17,379 nt of DNA from the NCBI GenBank assembly GCA_014885115.2, contig WKLE02000228.1, positions 24,058 to 41,436 of the forward strand, given 5' to 3'. The notes beneath the pieces are model-generated. The model worked only from the letters and a program-made list of their open reading frames with translations. It was not told where the DNA came from and ran no database searches. The stretch is from Asterionellopsis glacialis (Eukaryota; Bacillariophyta; Plagiogrammaphyceae; Rhaphoneidales; Asterionellopsidaceae). Position numbers and translations under genes: made by a program. Positions 1 through 7,814 of this stretch are shown here, piece by piece (within the stretch, counting starts at the first letter, position 1; the number at the start of each line of letters is the position of its first letter).

Positions 1-159
1 ATTACTGTGCACTGTGCATACAGGTTCGTGTTTCTGGTGGGACTTAAAAGTTATATTATACCTGGTTGTCCAATTTATTTATTCTCTAGAAAGAAACATT
101 TTTTTTCTATCTGCATTCCCTTCCATTATATTGTATTCATACTATTGTTAGTTCCAACC

Positions 160-942
160 ATGTTTCGCGACACATCCTCTTGGAATGCGGCTATAGTCAT
201 GTTCGTCATTGACGTTGTGATCTTTCTTCCGTTATCATGCCATCTACTCCCTGGATATATCAAACCAGGGAGCCGCCAACTTATCGCAGCGACTCTAATT
301 TCGGCATTGACCACCCTTGGTGCACTGGCAATTCTCATTGAAAGAAATGTGGATCCGTTCCCCTTTGGCATGATCTACAGTGGCATTCTAATGTTAGTTT
401 GCGTGGAAGTTTGGTATAGGGAAAATCCTCAATTGTTCAATGGTTCGGGTGGTCTCAAGGGATGGCCTCTCTTTTTGTTCCATCGTCCTGGGGGTGCAGG
501 AACAATGGCTCCCGTTCCCATGGCGAGCTACACCAGAGTGTTTGGAACATGGCACGCAGGTGGAGTATGTCTTTGCTTTTTCGTGCATGTTGTGGCGAAT
601 GACTTTCCATTGCCTCAAAAGGCTCAGATCTCGCTCGCTCTGAGCTTACTTTGGTTGCTTTGGGCCACGATTAACCAATGGCGTTGTATTTATGGAGGGG
701 AACAATTTTGTCAAATGGGTATCATGTTCCATAGTTTGACTGGTCCAGGATGTGGCCTTTGTGGATACTGGCAATTATGGTTTTGGTACGTCAATCGTCA
801 GAACACGGAGAACAACAACTATACAGTAAGTGAGTGCCTTCTTTTGGGAACATTTGCATCTTTCTTTGTATTCGCTGTTGTAACCTTGTGGGTTACAAAG
901 TCGACAGAAAGGAAGGCAGTTTCATCCTCAAAGTATAATTAG
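160..942 (+). CDS. Polytopic membrane protein, unknown family
   Basis: I do not recognise this gene. The reading frame is open from base 7, but the first ATG is at 160 and gives 260 residues; the upstream part would need a non-ATG start or an exon lying outside the window. Hydrophobic stretches at about residues 7-31, 40-61, 68-86, 131-147, 155-173, 190-211 and 224-246 suggest six or seven membrane helices. A loop at about 95-120 is rich in Gly and Pro, and a Cys/Gly/Trp-rich segment at about 184-208 (FCQMG, GPGCGLCGYW) precedes the penultimate helix. The C-terminus is short, basic and Ser-rich. The bases just before the ATG (TTGTTAG after a pyrimidine-rich run) could also be a splice acceptor, so the true N-terminus is uncertain. 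An AATAAA lies at 1081-1086. The gene converges on the minus-strand gene ending at 1299. Confidence 0.7.
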   Translation: MFRDTSSWNAAIVMFVIDVVIFLPLSCHLLPGYIKPGSRQLIAATLISALTTLGALAILIERNVDPFPFGMIYSGILMLVCVEVWYRENPQLFNGSGGLKGWPLFLFHRPGGAGTMAPVPMASYTRVFGTWHAGGVCLCFFVHVVANDFPLPQKAQISLALSLLWLLWATINQWRCIYGGEQFCQMGIMFHSLTGPGCGLCGYWQLWFWYVNRQNTENNNYTVSECLLLGTFASFFVFAVVTLWVTKSTERKAVSSSKYN

Positions 943-1298
943 CAAGAGTTTAAAGGAAAAAGCGAGCTCTAACCTCCTCCTCCTCTTCAACAAGACATTA
1001 TGGAAGAGGTCATCCTGAAATGTTATCAGAGTTCCTTTCTTATTTTATGTACATGAATCAGGGAATCTACCTACTGTATTAATAAAAAAATATTGTCCTC
1101 GTCTGAGTCTTAGAATCTATAAAATTTTCTGTTGGGTATGCGCGATCAAGCAAGGATGAATCCTGCATGTACGCTCTATACTACAACAAATAATTTTATG
1201 ATACCACTACTCATGCAATCATTATCAAATTGACATTTGTGTAAACTGGTTTTCTACCTAACTTTGTTAACTCTTTTCTTAAACTTTGTTGTCATTAT
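943..1298. other. Convergent intergenic region
   Basis: This spacer lies between two convergent genes. It holds an AATAAA-like signal at 1081-1086 that would serve the plus-strand gene, and one CTACTGTA octamer at 1071-1078. I see no coding or RNA gene. Confidence 0.6.
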
Positions 1299-2447
1299 TT
1301 ATGCGGCCGATGGGAATCCATCGCTGCGTTTTTGTGGAACAGAGGCTACTTTTAAATACCCTCTTTCATTGTCGTTCCCATTGCCATCACTATCCTGTTG
1401 GTGTTGTTTACTGCCTGTCACAACCACTGCGGCAGCAGCAGCAGTTAGTTCTTCCACCATGGTTCTATATTCATTGACTTCTTGTAATGCCATTTCATGT
1501 TCATTTTGCAATTGTAATTTTTCTTCACGAATCTTTTCAAGTTGTTTCTTGGCTAGTCTAAATTGTTGAAAGTAATGGTCATTTTCAGTTTGTATGACTG
1601 CTAATTTGAGTTTGGTTTCCTTCAATTCTTCTTCCAAGTCACGTAGTGGATTCAAACGCAAGGAACTTCCTGCTTCTCTCATGCGTTCTAAATGTCTACC
1701 AATTGATTTCCATGTTGTGCTTGGAGTTTTCTTTTTGGTTTCCGCAAATACTTGTCGTTTTTCACTTAATGATGTAGGACGATCTTGATGGTTTTGTTCT
1801 TCATCTTGTCGTTGATGCGATTCAGAAGAATCCCACGTAGAGTCATCATCATCTTGAGATGGCAACTTTGGTGGTTGCTCCTGTTGTCCCTTATTGTTAT
1901 CTTCTTGCTGATCTTGTGAAGTACTTCCTTGAAATGGACGTGACAGAGAAGCCAACATACTTGACATGTTGAGCAATCCCCCTCCTCCTCCATCAACTTG
2001 TTGCGATGTAATGCTGCTGGCATCATTGTTTGCCTTGTTGCCACTTTGAGTGAGTTCTGATACTTCTGATTCTTCGTTAAGTTGAAAGATATCATGCTCT
2101 TTCAAACTATTGCGTTTGTGAAAAAAGATATCATTTTCGTTCAAAGAATCTTGGTCGTCATTGTCATGATCATTTTCTTCGCTCAACATTTCTTGAACTG
2201 TACAAGAGGAAGTTGTGAGATCTTCCGTGTTGCGTCGTTCATTTTGTGGAGCATCGTCGTTATTATTATGTTTCTTTTGAAATAATCCAAATCCAAACCA
2301 ACCACCACCTTGCTGTTCTTGTTTCTTCGATGGCTCATCATTTTCATTGATTTTTTTCTTCATTTCTTGGATTTCCTCTTCTGTACAGAGATACATCATG
2401 ACAGCAGATGCATTGTTGGTTTCGTCCATCATGGTGATGTTGGTCAT
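1299..2447 (-). CDS. Disordered protein with C-terminal coiled coil (382 aa)
   Basis: The protein is of unknown function. An in-frame TTG lies 17 codons upstream, but the ATG at 2447, preceded by AAA, is the natural start. Residues about 45-250 are low-complexity and rich in Asn, Asp, Gln, Glu and Ser, with a Gly/Trp/Phe patch (GGGWFGFGLF) near residues 47-56. A repeated motif SL-x-E-x-DIF occurs at residues 101-108 and 114-121. Residues about 269-335 form a strongly heptad-like coiled coil (RDLEEELKETKLKLA and onward), followed by an Ala/Val run and a polar tail. No signal peptide or membrane helix is evident, so the protein is probably cytosolic or nuclear. The coiled-coil segment resembles residues 124-150 of the neighbouring plus-strand gene at 3745, so the two are probably paralogs. 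A scaffold or adaptor role is only a guess. Confidence 0.8.
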   Translation of the reverse strand: MTNITMMDETNNASAVMMYLCTEEEIQEMKKKINENDEPSKKQEQQGGGWFGFGLFQKKHNNNDDAPQNERRNTEDLTTSSCTVQEMLSEENDHDNDDQDSLNENDIFFHKRNSLKEHDIFQLNEESEVSELTQSGNKANNDASSITSQQVDGGGGGLLNMSSMLASLSRPFQGSTSQDQQEDNNKGQQEQPPKLPSQDDDDSTWDSSESHQRQDEEQNHQDRPTSLSEKRQVFAETKKKTPSTTWKSIGRHLERMREAGSSLRLNPLRDLEEELKETKLKLAVIQTENDHYFQQFRLAKKQLEKIREEKLQLQNEHEMALQEVNEYRTMVEELTAAAAAVVVTGSKQHQQDSDGNGNDNERGYLKVASVPQKRSDGFPSAA

Positions 2448-3744
2448 TTTACACAAATGAGTTTTGTTTTGTAAAATGGCAACAGATGTAGCAAGCAAGC
2501 AAGTAAACCGTGCTTATTACACAATGTGCGAAAACAAAAAAAATATTTTATATCAAATTAGTTCTCAATGTCTCAATATTGAGAATGCCAGAAGACAAGT
2601 ATGTAGACTTGAGTACCACCTACAGTACTTAGTATCCAATACATAGTACAAGAAAACAGTTGGGTATTTGCATTGAACCATAGTGGTATGTTCTTTGTAT
2701 CAATCAACAAGCTCGTTTCATCGGACAAAATAGATAAAAGTTGTCACATCATCATAGAGTAATGTACATACCTACGACCTAAGCAGTTTTCCTTTATTTA
2801 TAACAAGAAAATGCAAGTTTTCTGTTTGGTCCTGTTTTTGAAACTAAACATTAATGATCGAAAATGACTGTTACTACAAAACCCCTACTGTAATCGTGGT
2901 TTTCAGTTTTTAATCTTGTTGTGTTCGCATACGGCTGGCCGCTCCGGTATGGTTTTACAACAACCTGCAGTATTGCCCCAATTTCATTCTCGAACTGTCT
3001 GTAGAACAAGTCAGTGCAAAATGTCGTATGACCCAGTCACTAGTCGACTTGTTGCACTTATTAATAGATACAAGGCTGATGTATTTCGCACTGTGTACTG
3101 AATAAATAACCTATTTACATAATGAAAAAAAAGCCGAACTTTCATTCTTCTTTCTATTCTTAATTCCGGCTGATGAGTACCGAACTGGGCATGATTGATC
3201 TATTAAATGGATAGTGAATGAATTTATCTATGAAGTGTTGTGATATGCTGTTTGGTGATTCAATCTAACTAAAGCCAAGTGTTCGCTTTGTCGGTTTCTG
3301 TTCGGGGATGAAATAAATACAAACAGAAAGATTCTCGTTCGTATGGTGGTTAAGTAATTCAAATGTATACGTATGTTTCTTCGATTCCTCATAGTATGTT
3401 AAAACGTGACTCACCACTATTTCCATTTAAGAAACATAGATTCTACAAAAAATCAAGACAACTGGACATTTGCACTCTAAAAAAAATGACGACAGAACTG
3501 AGGTATCGCAAAAGTCATTTGAAAGCTGTCGTCCAGTAGAGGGTACACATCTCAAAAATCCTCTTACTTTTCTACGAAACTTCTTGAGTTGTGATGCACC
3601 GTTAGTCCGTTGTCACTTGTTGCATCCGCCTTGATTCCTTTCTAAACCTTCAAGACAGCATCCGCTACTTCTAGAAATAGCTCTCTACAGAAGATACCTC
3701 CGGTGGTACCTTTTTTTATTCTAGAATAGTTTTTTTTAAAAACA
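2448..3744. other. Large divergent intergenic region
   Basis: About 1.3 kb lies between two divergently transcribed coiled-coil genes and should hold both promoters. It contains the octamers CTACAGTA (2620-2627) and CTACTGTA (2885-2892), an inverted repeat TTCTCAAT/ATTGAGAA (2562-2569 and 2578-2585), a possible 50-codon frame (2949-3101), and a 17-codon upstream frame starting at 3486. The start of that frame overlaps an 8-bp inverted repeat, GACGACAG/CTGTCGTC (3488-3495 and 3526-3533). No RNA gene is recognisable. Confidence 0.5.
2949..3101 (+). CDS. Possible small protein or 3' exon (50 aa)
   Basis: This weakly supported frame sits in the middle of the large intergenic region. From the ATG at 2949 (good context, G at +4) it encodes 50 residues ending in a mixed, protein-like stretch (YDPVTSRLVALINRYKADVF), and an AATAAA follows the stop within a few bases. 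The frame stays open upstream through a TTTTCAG that could be a splice acceptor, so it may instead be the last exon of a spliced gene. It matches no family I know. The local sequence is less AT-rich than its surroundings, which is the main reason to list it. Confidence 0.25.
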   Translation: MVLQQPAVLPQFHSRTVCRTSQCKMSYDPVTSRLVALINRYKADVFRTVY

Positions 3745-4449
3745 ATGGAAGTTGTTCTTATTGGATCTGCCTATTTAGCTTGGAGACAACGAAACAATCG
3801 TAACAATTCTGCGAATCAAACTCAAACGATCGAACAACAAATAGAAGACATTCAAAAGGAAATGAGGTCATTGTCGTCGTCACAATCATCAAAACCAGCA
3901 TCAGCACTATCATCGTCGTCATCACTTTTAAGCCTTGTGACTGGCAGAAAGAATACGAAAAAATGTGCACAAGCACAAGCAAAAACCACTGGGCAAGATT
4001 TCACAGTATCTGAAAAAGACTTGCAGGATGAGAATGATAGTTTTAGTTGTTGTATCGGTCCTGACACATCGACTCATAGTTACAGTAGTACGAATCCTAC
4101 ACCATCTCCTTCCCGAGACGAATTGGAAATTGCCTTGCAAGAATCGAAATTAGAATTGGCATGTACCCGAGCAATGAATGAGTATTATATGAATGAAGTG
4201 GCCCAAATGACCAAAGAGATTCAAGGATTACAAGAACAGTGTAATATTTTGAGAACCGAAACTCAACGGTTAAAGGATCCCCTTGTGAAAATAAGTAAAA
4301 GTTGTAGTATTAGTACCGTGACAACTACTAAAACTTTGGAATCTACCATGACCAGGAGAAGTAGCAGTAGGAGTAGTAGTAGTAGTAGTGATAGTGTCTC
4401 TACAACAAGAAGAAAAAACAGCATCGAGTCACAGAGTACTTTGTCATGA
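3745..4449 (+). CDS. Ser-rich coiled-coil protein (234 aa), paralog of the 1299-2447 gene
   Basis: The function is unknown. The start ATG at 3745 has a good eukaryotic context (AACAATGG). Residues 1-12 form a short hydrophobic stretch ending in WRQR, possibly a membrane anchor. Residues about 26-44 form a short amphipathic helix (IEQQIEDIQKEM), and 45-66 are Ser-rich. Residues 124-178 form a coiled coil (RDELEIALQESKLELA and onward). The C-terminus from about 200 is an Arg/Ser-rich tail with an AGT-repeat-encoded Ser run. The helix aligns without gaps to the coiled coil of the gene at 1299-2447, sharing L-E-x2-L-x-E-[ST]-K-L-x-L-A-x5-N-[DE]-x-Y (10 of 25 residues identical by eye). The paired divergent arrangement supports duplication followed by inversion. 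AATAAA signals lie at 4577-4582 and 4603-4608. Confidence 0.8.
   Translation: MEVVLIGSAYLAWRQRNNRNNSANQTQTIEQQIEDIQKEMRSLSSSQSSKPASALSSSSSLLSLVTGRKNTKKCAQAQAKTTGQDFTVSEKDLQDENDSFSCCIGPDTSTHSYSSTNPTPSPSRDELEIALQESKLELACTRAMNEYYMNEVAQMTKEIQGLQEQCNILRTETQRLKDPLVKISKSCSISTVTTTKTLESTMTRRSSSRSSSSSSDSVSTTRRKNSIESQSTLS
4354..4391 (+). repeat. AGT/AGC trinucleotide repeat coding for Ser
   Basis: A run of AGT and related codons inside the coding sequence encodes the SSSRSSSSSSDS segment. It is an in-frame microsatellite and its length is likely to vary between strains. Confidence 0.75.
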
Positions 4450-4710
4450 TCTTGTAATGTGTATCTAAAGTAAATTTTTGATTTCCTTTGTGAAAAAAGT
4501 TTTAAAAGATGACGCAAGTCTTTTGCGTTGCGCATGTACAAAGGAGAAAGAAAGACAAAGAAAAGAGTTTTTTTAAAATAAATTAAAAAGTACTAGAATG
4601 TAAATAAAGTACTCTAGAATGTTTTGCATCATTTCTATAGATTAGCAATTGTATTTTGACAGACTTTATGCAAGTTTGGTTTGGAACCAACTTTCCAAGG
4701 TACAATAGAT

Positions 4711-4737
4711 AACAACAACAACAACAACAACAACAAC
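4711..4737. repeat. (AAC)9 microsatellite
   Basis: Nine perfect AAC units lie in non-coding DNA. The same unit forms the tail of the retroposon at 6977-7756, but the GAGTC preceding that tail is absent here, so this is probably an ordinary microsatellite. Confidence 0.9.
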
Positions 4738-5020
4738 ATGTGATTTGATACATGAACCTTCACGGGTTACAGGCGAATCTTGAATTAAGGAAAGTCATTT
4801 TATTTTGTACTGCAGTTGATGAGAATTGCATTACTTGCTGCAGGTCCACTTGAAAAAGGTGATTACATAACATGGACTGCCGCAATATGGGCAATCGAAT
4901 GCACCATACAAGGCATGATGATACTCAAATGAAAATTTGTATAGATGAAAATGATGCTTTTCCTGAACAAAAAAACCAAATTGTATTATTTACGTCTTTA
5001 CTCTAAACTCTAAATTTACT

Positions 5021-5034
5021 ATATATATATATAT
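5021..5034. repeat. (AT)7 microsatellite
   Basis: This is a simple AT dinucleotide repeat a few bases downstream of the 3' end of the minus-strand gene at 5043-5954. Confidence 0.85.
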
Positions 5035-5042
5035 GATTGTAT

Positions 5043-5954
5043 CTATGAATCACTATTTTCTTCAAAAATAGATTTTGAGGTTCGAATGACTCTTGTATGT
5101 AAAGATCCGAAACCCATACCACCAGGCGTAGGATGGTTTGTGGTTGTGGTGGATGATAATGATGGATAAGTAGTAGCAGTAGCATTAGCAGACATGAAAC
5201 TTCCACCCGTACTATTTCGACGACGTTGAGGATGTTTCAGAAAATTACTTTGGAAATTCATAAATTTCCTTCCACTGCTCGCACTGTTACTACTCATAGG
5301 CGTAGCATAAGTTTTTCCTTCCTTTGTTCCTTCTGAGGGTGATATTTTGTTGGTAAAGGAAAAGGATGGTGAGGGTGGACAAGATTCTTCAAAGTTACTA
5401 TAGTCTGCTGTTTTGCCTGTTCTCGTGGACGCTGACGTGCTTCCCAATGAAGCTTTTCTTGGCACAATAATGTCCATGTTGAGAACATTGGTATTGGAAA
5501 AAGTGGTTTCTTGTGTTGAAGTTGTTGTACTTTGGTCCTTTTCTTGTTTCTCGCAGCCATTGTCATCATCGTCGTCGTCACTGTCACCAAATTCAAGGGC
5601 TAATGAAGATTTGGTTAACATTAAAATCTCCAGAGACAAGTCAGCTAAACTACCTCGCGGCTTTGCTAAATCTTCATGCATCATTTTATCTAATTCAGAA
5701 TCCCAGTTGGAGAAAGCATCGTTATTATCGTTAGTATTATAAGTATTGCCATTGTGAGTAGAGTCATATGAAATAGGTTTGGAGTTGTGATCTGTGTGGT
5801 TCTTGTTGGTAGAGGAGGATTCGGTAGATTCTATTGTCGCGTGGACTTTAGCGGTGGTATCCGGAACAAGTTGAAATTTCTCACAATAGCCATTCGTACT
5901 ATTATTACCGAGAGGAACTGGTGAATTATTACTCATTGTACTTGCTGTGCGCAT
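5043..5954 (-). CDS. Ser/Thr/Asn-rich disordered protein (303 aa), unknown
   Basis: I do not recognise this protein. The ATG at 5954 is the first in frame; a second Met is residue 7. Most of the chain is low-complexity and rich in Ser, Thr and Asn. A less biased segment at about residues 81-123 (WDSELDKMMHEDLAKPRGSL, then a Leu-rich helix) is followed by an Asp run (125-131) and is the best candidate for a conserved core. Several Arg/Ser sites look like basophilic kinase targets (PRKAS near 165-169, RRRNS at 244-248), and SP/TP sites are present. The C-terminus is RVIRTSKSIFEENSDS. There is no signal peptide, membrane helix or clear coiled coil. A regulatory phosphoprotein is plausible but unproven. 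It shows no visible similarity to the two coiled-coil neighbours. Confidence 0.7.
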   Translation of the reverse strand: MRTASTMSNNSPVPLGNNSTNGYCEKFQLVPDTTAKVHATIESTESSSTNKNHTDHNSKPISYDSTHNGNTYNTNDNNDAFSNWDSELDKMMHEDLAKPRGSLADLSLEILMLTKSSLALEFGDSDDDDDDNGCEKQEKDQSTTTSTQETTFSNTNVLNMDIIVPRKASLGSTSASTRTGKTADYSNFEESCPPSPSFSFTNKISPSEGTKEGKTYATPMSSNSASSGRKFMNFQSNFLKHPQRRRNSTGGSFMSANATATTYPSLSSTTTTNHPTPGGMGFGSLHTRVIRTSKSIFEENSDS

Positions 5955-6962
5955 GCTTTTAGATGGTTTTCATAGACTGTAATGCCTGTTCAATAAGATT
6001 AGGTTCAGTTCCAACACAGTCTTGAAACGAATAGGATGTGATATATTATGATCACAACAATCAATCAATCAATCTCAAATCAAGAACACTTTGAACTTTG
6101 AAAATGAGAGAAATGGTGTTATTCGCGACTGTGAAGAGCCATCTGCGTGCTGATGTATGGGTCCTACAGTATAAATATTCTCAATTGCAATTTTGTACTG
6201 GGTGCGATCTCTAGATAGGACCTTGTTCATGTACAACATGACCTACAAAGAATATAATTTTCATTCTGTGGTTGAAAATTTCCGTTCCCACTATATTTTA
6301 TTTACTCACGTTTATTCGCGGAGTTAAAGCCGGAGTTCAGTGACCAGACGCCGAGTACTGAAAGATCGATAGATACATATTACCATCCTAGCTATTCATG
6401 AAAATGAGGCCTTTTTTACACGAAGATATTGAACCTGCTCTTATATAGTAGGTAGAAAACAACTTCTTTACAAGAACACATCACGTGGAAAAGTAAGTAA
6501 CCCAACGGAATTTACTGTTGTTAAAGAACGCCAGGACAGAAAGGGGAATATTGAGAGGATCTTCTTTAGTATCAGGAAAGCAACATCACAGATAAGTCTT
6601 ACTAAGCTGCATCCAATCAAAATCTATTATAGTGATGCTGGTATCATAATTATGATAAATCACGAGTGTTCTGGTCCGTTCAACAGATTTATATGTAAAG
6701 GTGTAGGTCCTACCTAACTGCTACTAGATGTTATATGAACATGAGTACAGTAACCTGTTGGATACAGAATCACTTTTTATAATATAGCTAATTAGTACTG
6801 TATATTTATACTACCAACACGCCAAAAGAGCCTGTACTATTTATCTTATATTTTCCTTTCAGTATAGTGTTTTTGGATTCAACTGGTCATATTGAAATTT
6901 GGGTTCCATTCGGTTTCTTACGTGGGTGTGTCTCTGGTCTAGAGATACACGTCCATTCCGCA
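5955..6962. other. Intergenic region upstream of the 5043-5954 gene
   Basis: About 1 kb of AT-rich DNA lies between the start of the minus-strand gene and the retroposon island. It holds a short (CAAT)n run near 6059-6073, CTACAGTA (6164-6171), TACAGTA (6746-6752) and TACTGTA (6796-6802). From about 6920 the base composition rises, which may mark remains of an older element. No coding region is convincing. Confidence 0.5.
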
Positions 6963-6976
6963 GGCGTGACTGGTCT
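6963..6976. repeat. Target-site duplication, copy at the 3' end of the retroposon
   Basis: The 14-mer GGCGTGACTGGTCT lies immediately next to the repeat tail of the minus-strand element and is repeated exactly at 7757-7770. Its position and length fit a target-site duplication made by target-primed reverse transcription. Confidence 0.7.
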
Positions 6977-6996
6977 TGTTGTTGTTGTTGACTCGG
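6977..6996 (-). repeat. 3' tail of retroposon: GAGTC(AAC)n
   Basis: On the minus strand the element ends CCGAGTC followed by AAC/CAA units. Related non-LTR clades commonly end in simple repeats of this kind instead of poly(A). Confidence 0.7.
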
Positions 6997-7083
6997 TCTC
7001 CAGGGCGCCCGCGCTTGCCAATCGCGTGGCAGAGGCGCATCTTCCCCTAGACACTATTCCTAAGTAAAGTTATTACACTACAA

Positions 7084-7755
7084 TTAACCAGCCTGCTCCT
7101 CATCGGAGTCGACAGCGTCAGCGTCTGCGTCCGCAGCGCGTACATTCTGATCCCACCAAAAACGACGTTGGTAGGGCGATCCTGTACGGCGCGTAGAATC
7201 GGTAGCAGCTTGGAAAAGGGGGCGTGTAGCCACGTACTGGACTACCCTAGCCTGTCTCCGAGAGAGGTACGTCTCTAAGGGGAAAAGGCCAGCGGTCTCC
7301 AGGGCCTGCGGGATGGGCGCAGCGACCCACTCACCGGTCCCCCGGTGGTACCTGGCGTTAAGGCCAGATAGTTGGCGGGCGATGCGGTGGTGGAAGGCGG
7401 ACAGGTGGCGGAGCATGGATTGCGTGACAACCCACGACTCCGACCCGTATAGTAACACAGCTTGCACTACTGCCTTGTAGAACATGCCAGAGACTCTCGG
7501 CGAGGCTCCCTGGCGCGCTAAGATACGGGACACGAGGCCCCACTTAGTACGCGCCCGGTGGAGGTTCCTGTTCACCGCCAGCCAGTCATGGTTGTCAAAC
7601 GACAGCATGCGGCCGAGGTAACGGAACGAGCGGACCGTCTCTAAGGGCTCGCCTGCAGCGTGGAAAACTTTTTCCAACGCTACGCGAGCTGTTTCACGTG
7701 CTTCCGTCTGTCGACGACGACGTTGGCCACCACGGCAGAGCGCGGAACCTCGGTG
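7084..7755 (-). pseudogene. C-terminal fragment of non-LTR retrotransposon reverse transcriptase
   Basis: There are 223 uninterrupted codons from the truncated 5' end of the element (7755) to a natural stop. The fragment starts around a Cys and an Arg-rich stretch (CRGGQRRRRQTEARETARVA) and continues with the conserved region after the catalytic domain: FRYLGRML, then SPRVSGMFYKAVVQAVLLYG followed by SESWV, FHHRIARQLSG, and RRQARVVQYVATRPL. It ends in RRFWWDQN and an acidic tail. These motifs are typical of the thumb/connection region of LINE-like reverse transcriptases in protists, algae and oomycetes. The palm domain with its catalytic aspartates is absent. There is no ATG at the 5' end; the first possible start in the conserved part is TTG (7677). 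The lack of stops or frameshifts and the foreign base composition point to a fairly recent insertion. Confidence 0.85.
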
Positions 7756-7756
7756 T

Positions 7757-7770
7757 GGCGTGACTGGTCT
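7757..7770. repeat. Target-site duplication, copy at the truncated 5' end of the retroposon
   Basis: This is an exact second copy of GGCGTGACTGGTCT. On the minus strand it directly precedes the first retroposon base, and homology to the reverse-transcriptase family picks up within a few codons after it. Confidence 0.7.
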
Positions 7771-7784
7771 GCCTTACGTACGGT

Positions 7785-7814
7785 GGAGCCCGAGTCAACA
7801 ACAACAACAACAAC
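7785..7814 (+). repeat. Inverted GAGTC(AAC)n tail, probably from a second retroposon copy
   Basis: GGAGCCCGAGTC followed by about six AAC units lies on the plus strand. Its reverse complement matches 6976-7001 with one substitution and one extra repeat unit. It reads as the 3' terminus of an element in the opposite orientation, into which the minus-strand copy was inserted. The bases 7771-7784 between it and the target-site duplication would belong to that older copy. Confidence 0.55.

Larger units (their letters stand above)
4450..5042. other. Convergent intergenic region with microsatellites
   Basis: This is the spacer between the 3' ends of two convergent genes. It contains AATAAA signals for the plus-strand gene, an (AAC)9 tract at 4711-4737 and an (AT)7 tract at 5021-5034. 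I see no gene. Confidence 0.6.
6977..7756 (-). mobile_element. 5'-truncated non-LTR retroposon with (CAA)n tail
   Basis: This is a roughly 780-bp GC-rich block (62-65% GC in two 60-base lines counted) in AT-rich surroundings. Read on the minus strand, it begins inside a reverse-transcriptase polyprotein, carries that protein's intact C-terminus and a stop at 7084, and then a 3' untranslated region of about 90 bases. It ends GGAGACCGAGTC followed by four to five CAA units. Exact 14-bp direct repeats abut both ends (6963-6976 and 7757-7770). A 5' truncation, a simple-repeat tail and flanking duplications are the hallmarks of LINE-type insertion. The catalytic part of the reverse transcriptase is missing, so the copy cannot move by itself. 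The clade cannot be settled from this fragment. Confidence 0.8.

Noticed and set aside
4711..4737. (AAC)9 tract as a third retroposon tail
   Set aside because: The GAGTC and GC-rich sequence preceding the genuine tails are missing; it is more simply a microsatellite.
5079..5087. GGTTCGAAT resembling a tRNA T-loop
   Set aside because: The flanking bases do not form a T stem, no acceptor or anticodon arm is found, and it lies in a coding region.
5413..5742. Plus-strand open frames antisense to the Ser-rich orphan
   Set aside because: They arise from the low-complexity codons of the minus-strand gene; they have no independent start context or motif.
6867..7067. Plus-strand 66-codon frame across the retroposon 3' end
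   Set aside because: It runs across the target-site duplication and the repeat tail, so it is a product of the insertion junction.
6976..7813. Terminal inverted repeats of a DNA transposon, (TTG)nGACTCGGNCTCC at both ends
   Set aside because: The enclosed protein is a LINE-type reverse transcriptase fragment, not a transposase, and the 14-bp direct repeat abuts only the minus-strand element's ends. Two opposed retroposon tails explain the inversion better.
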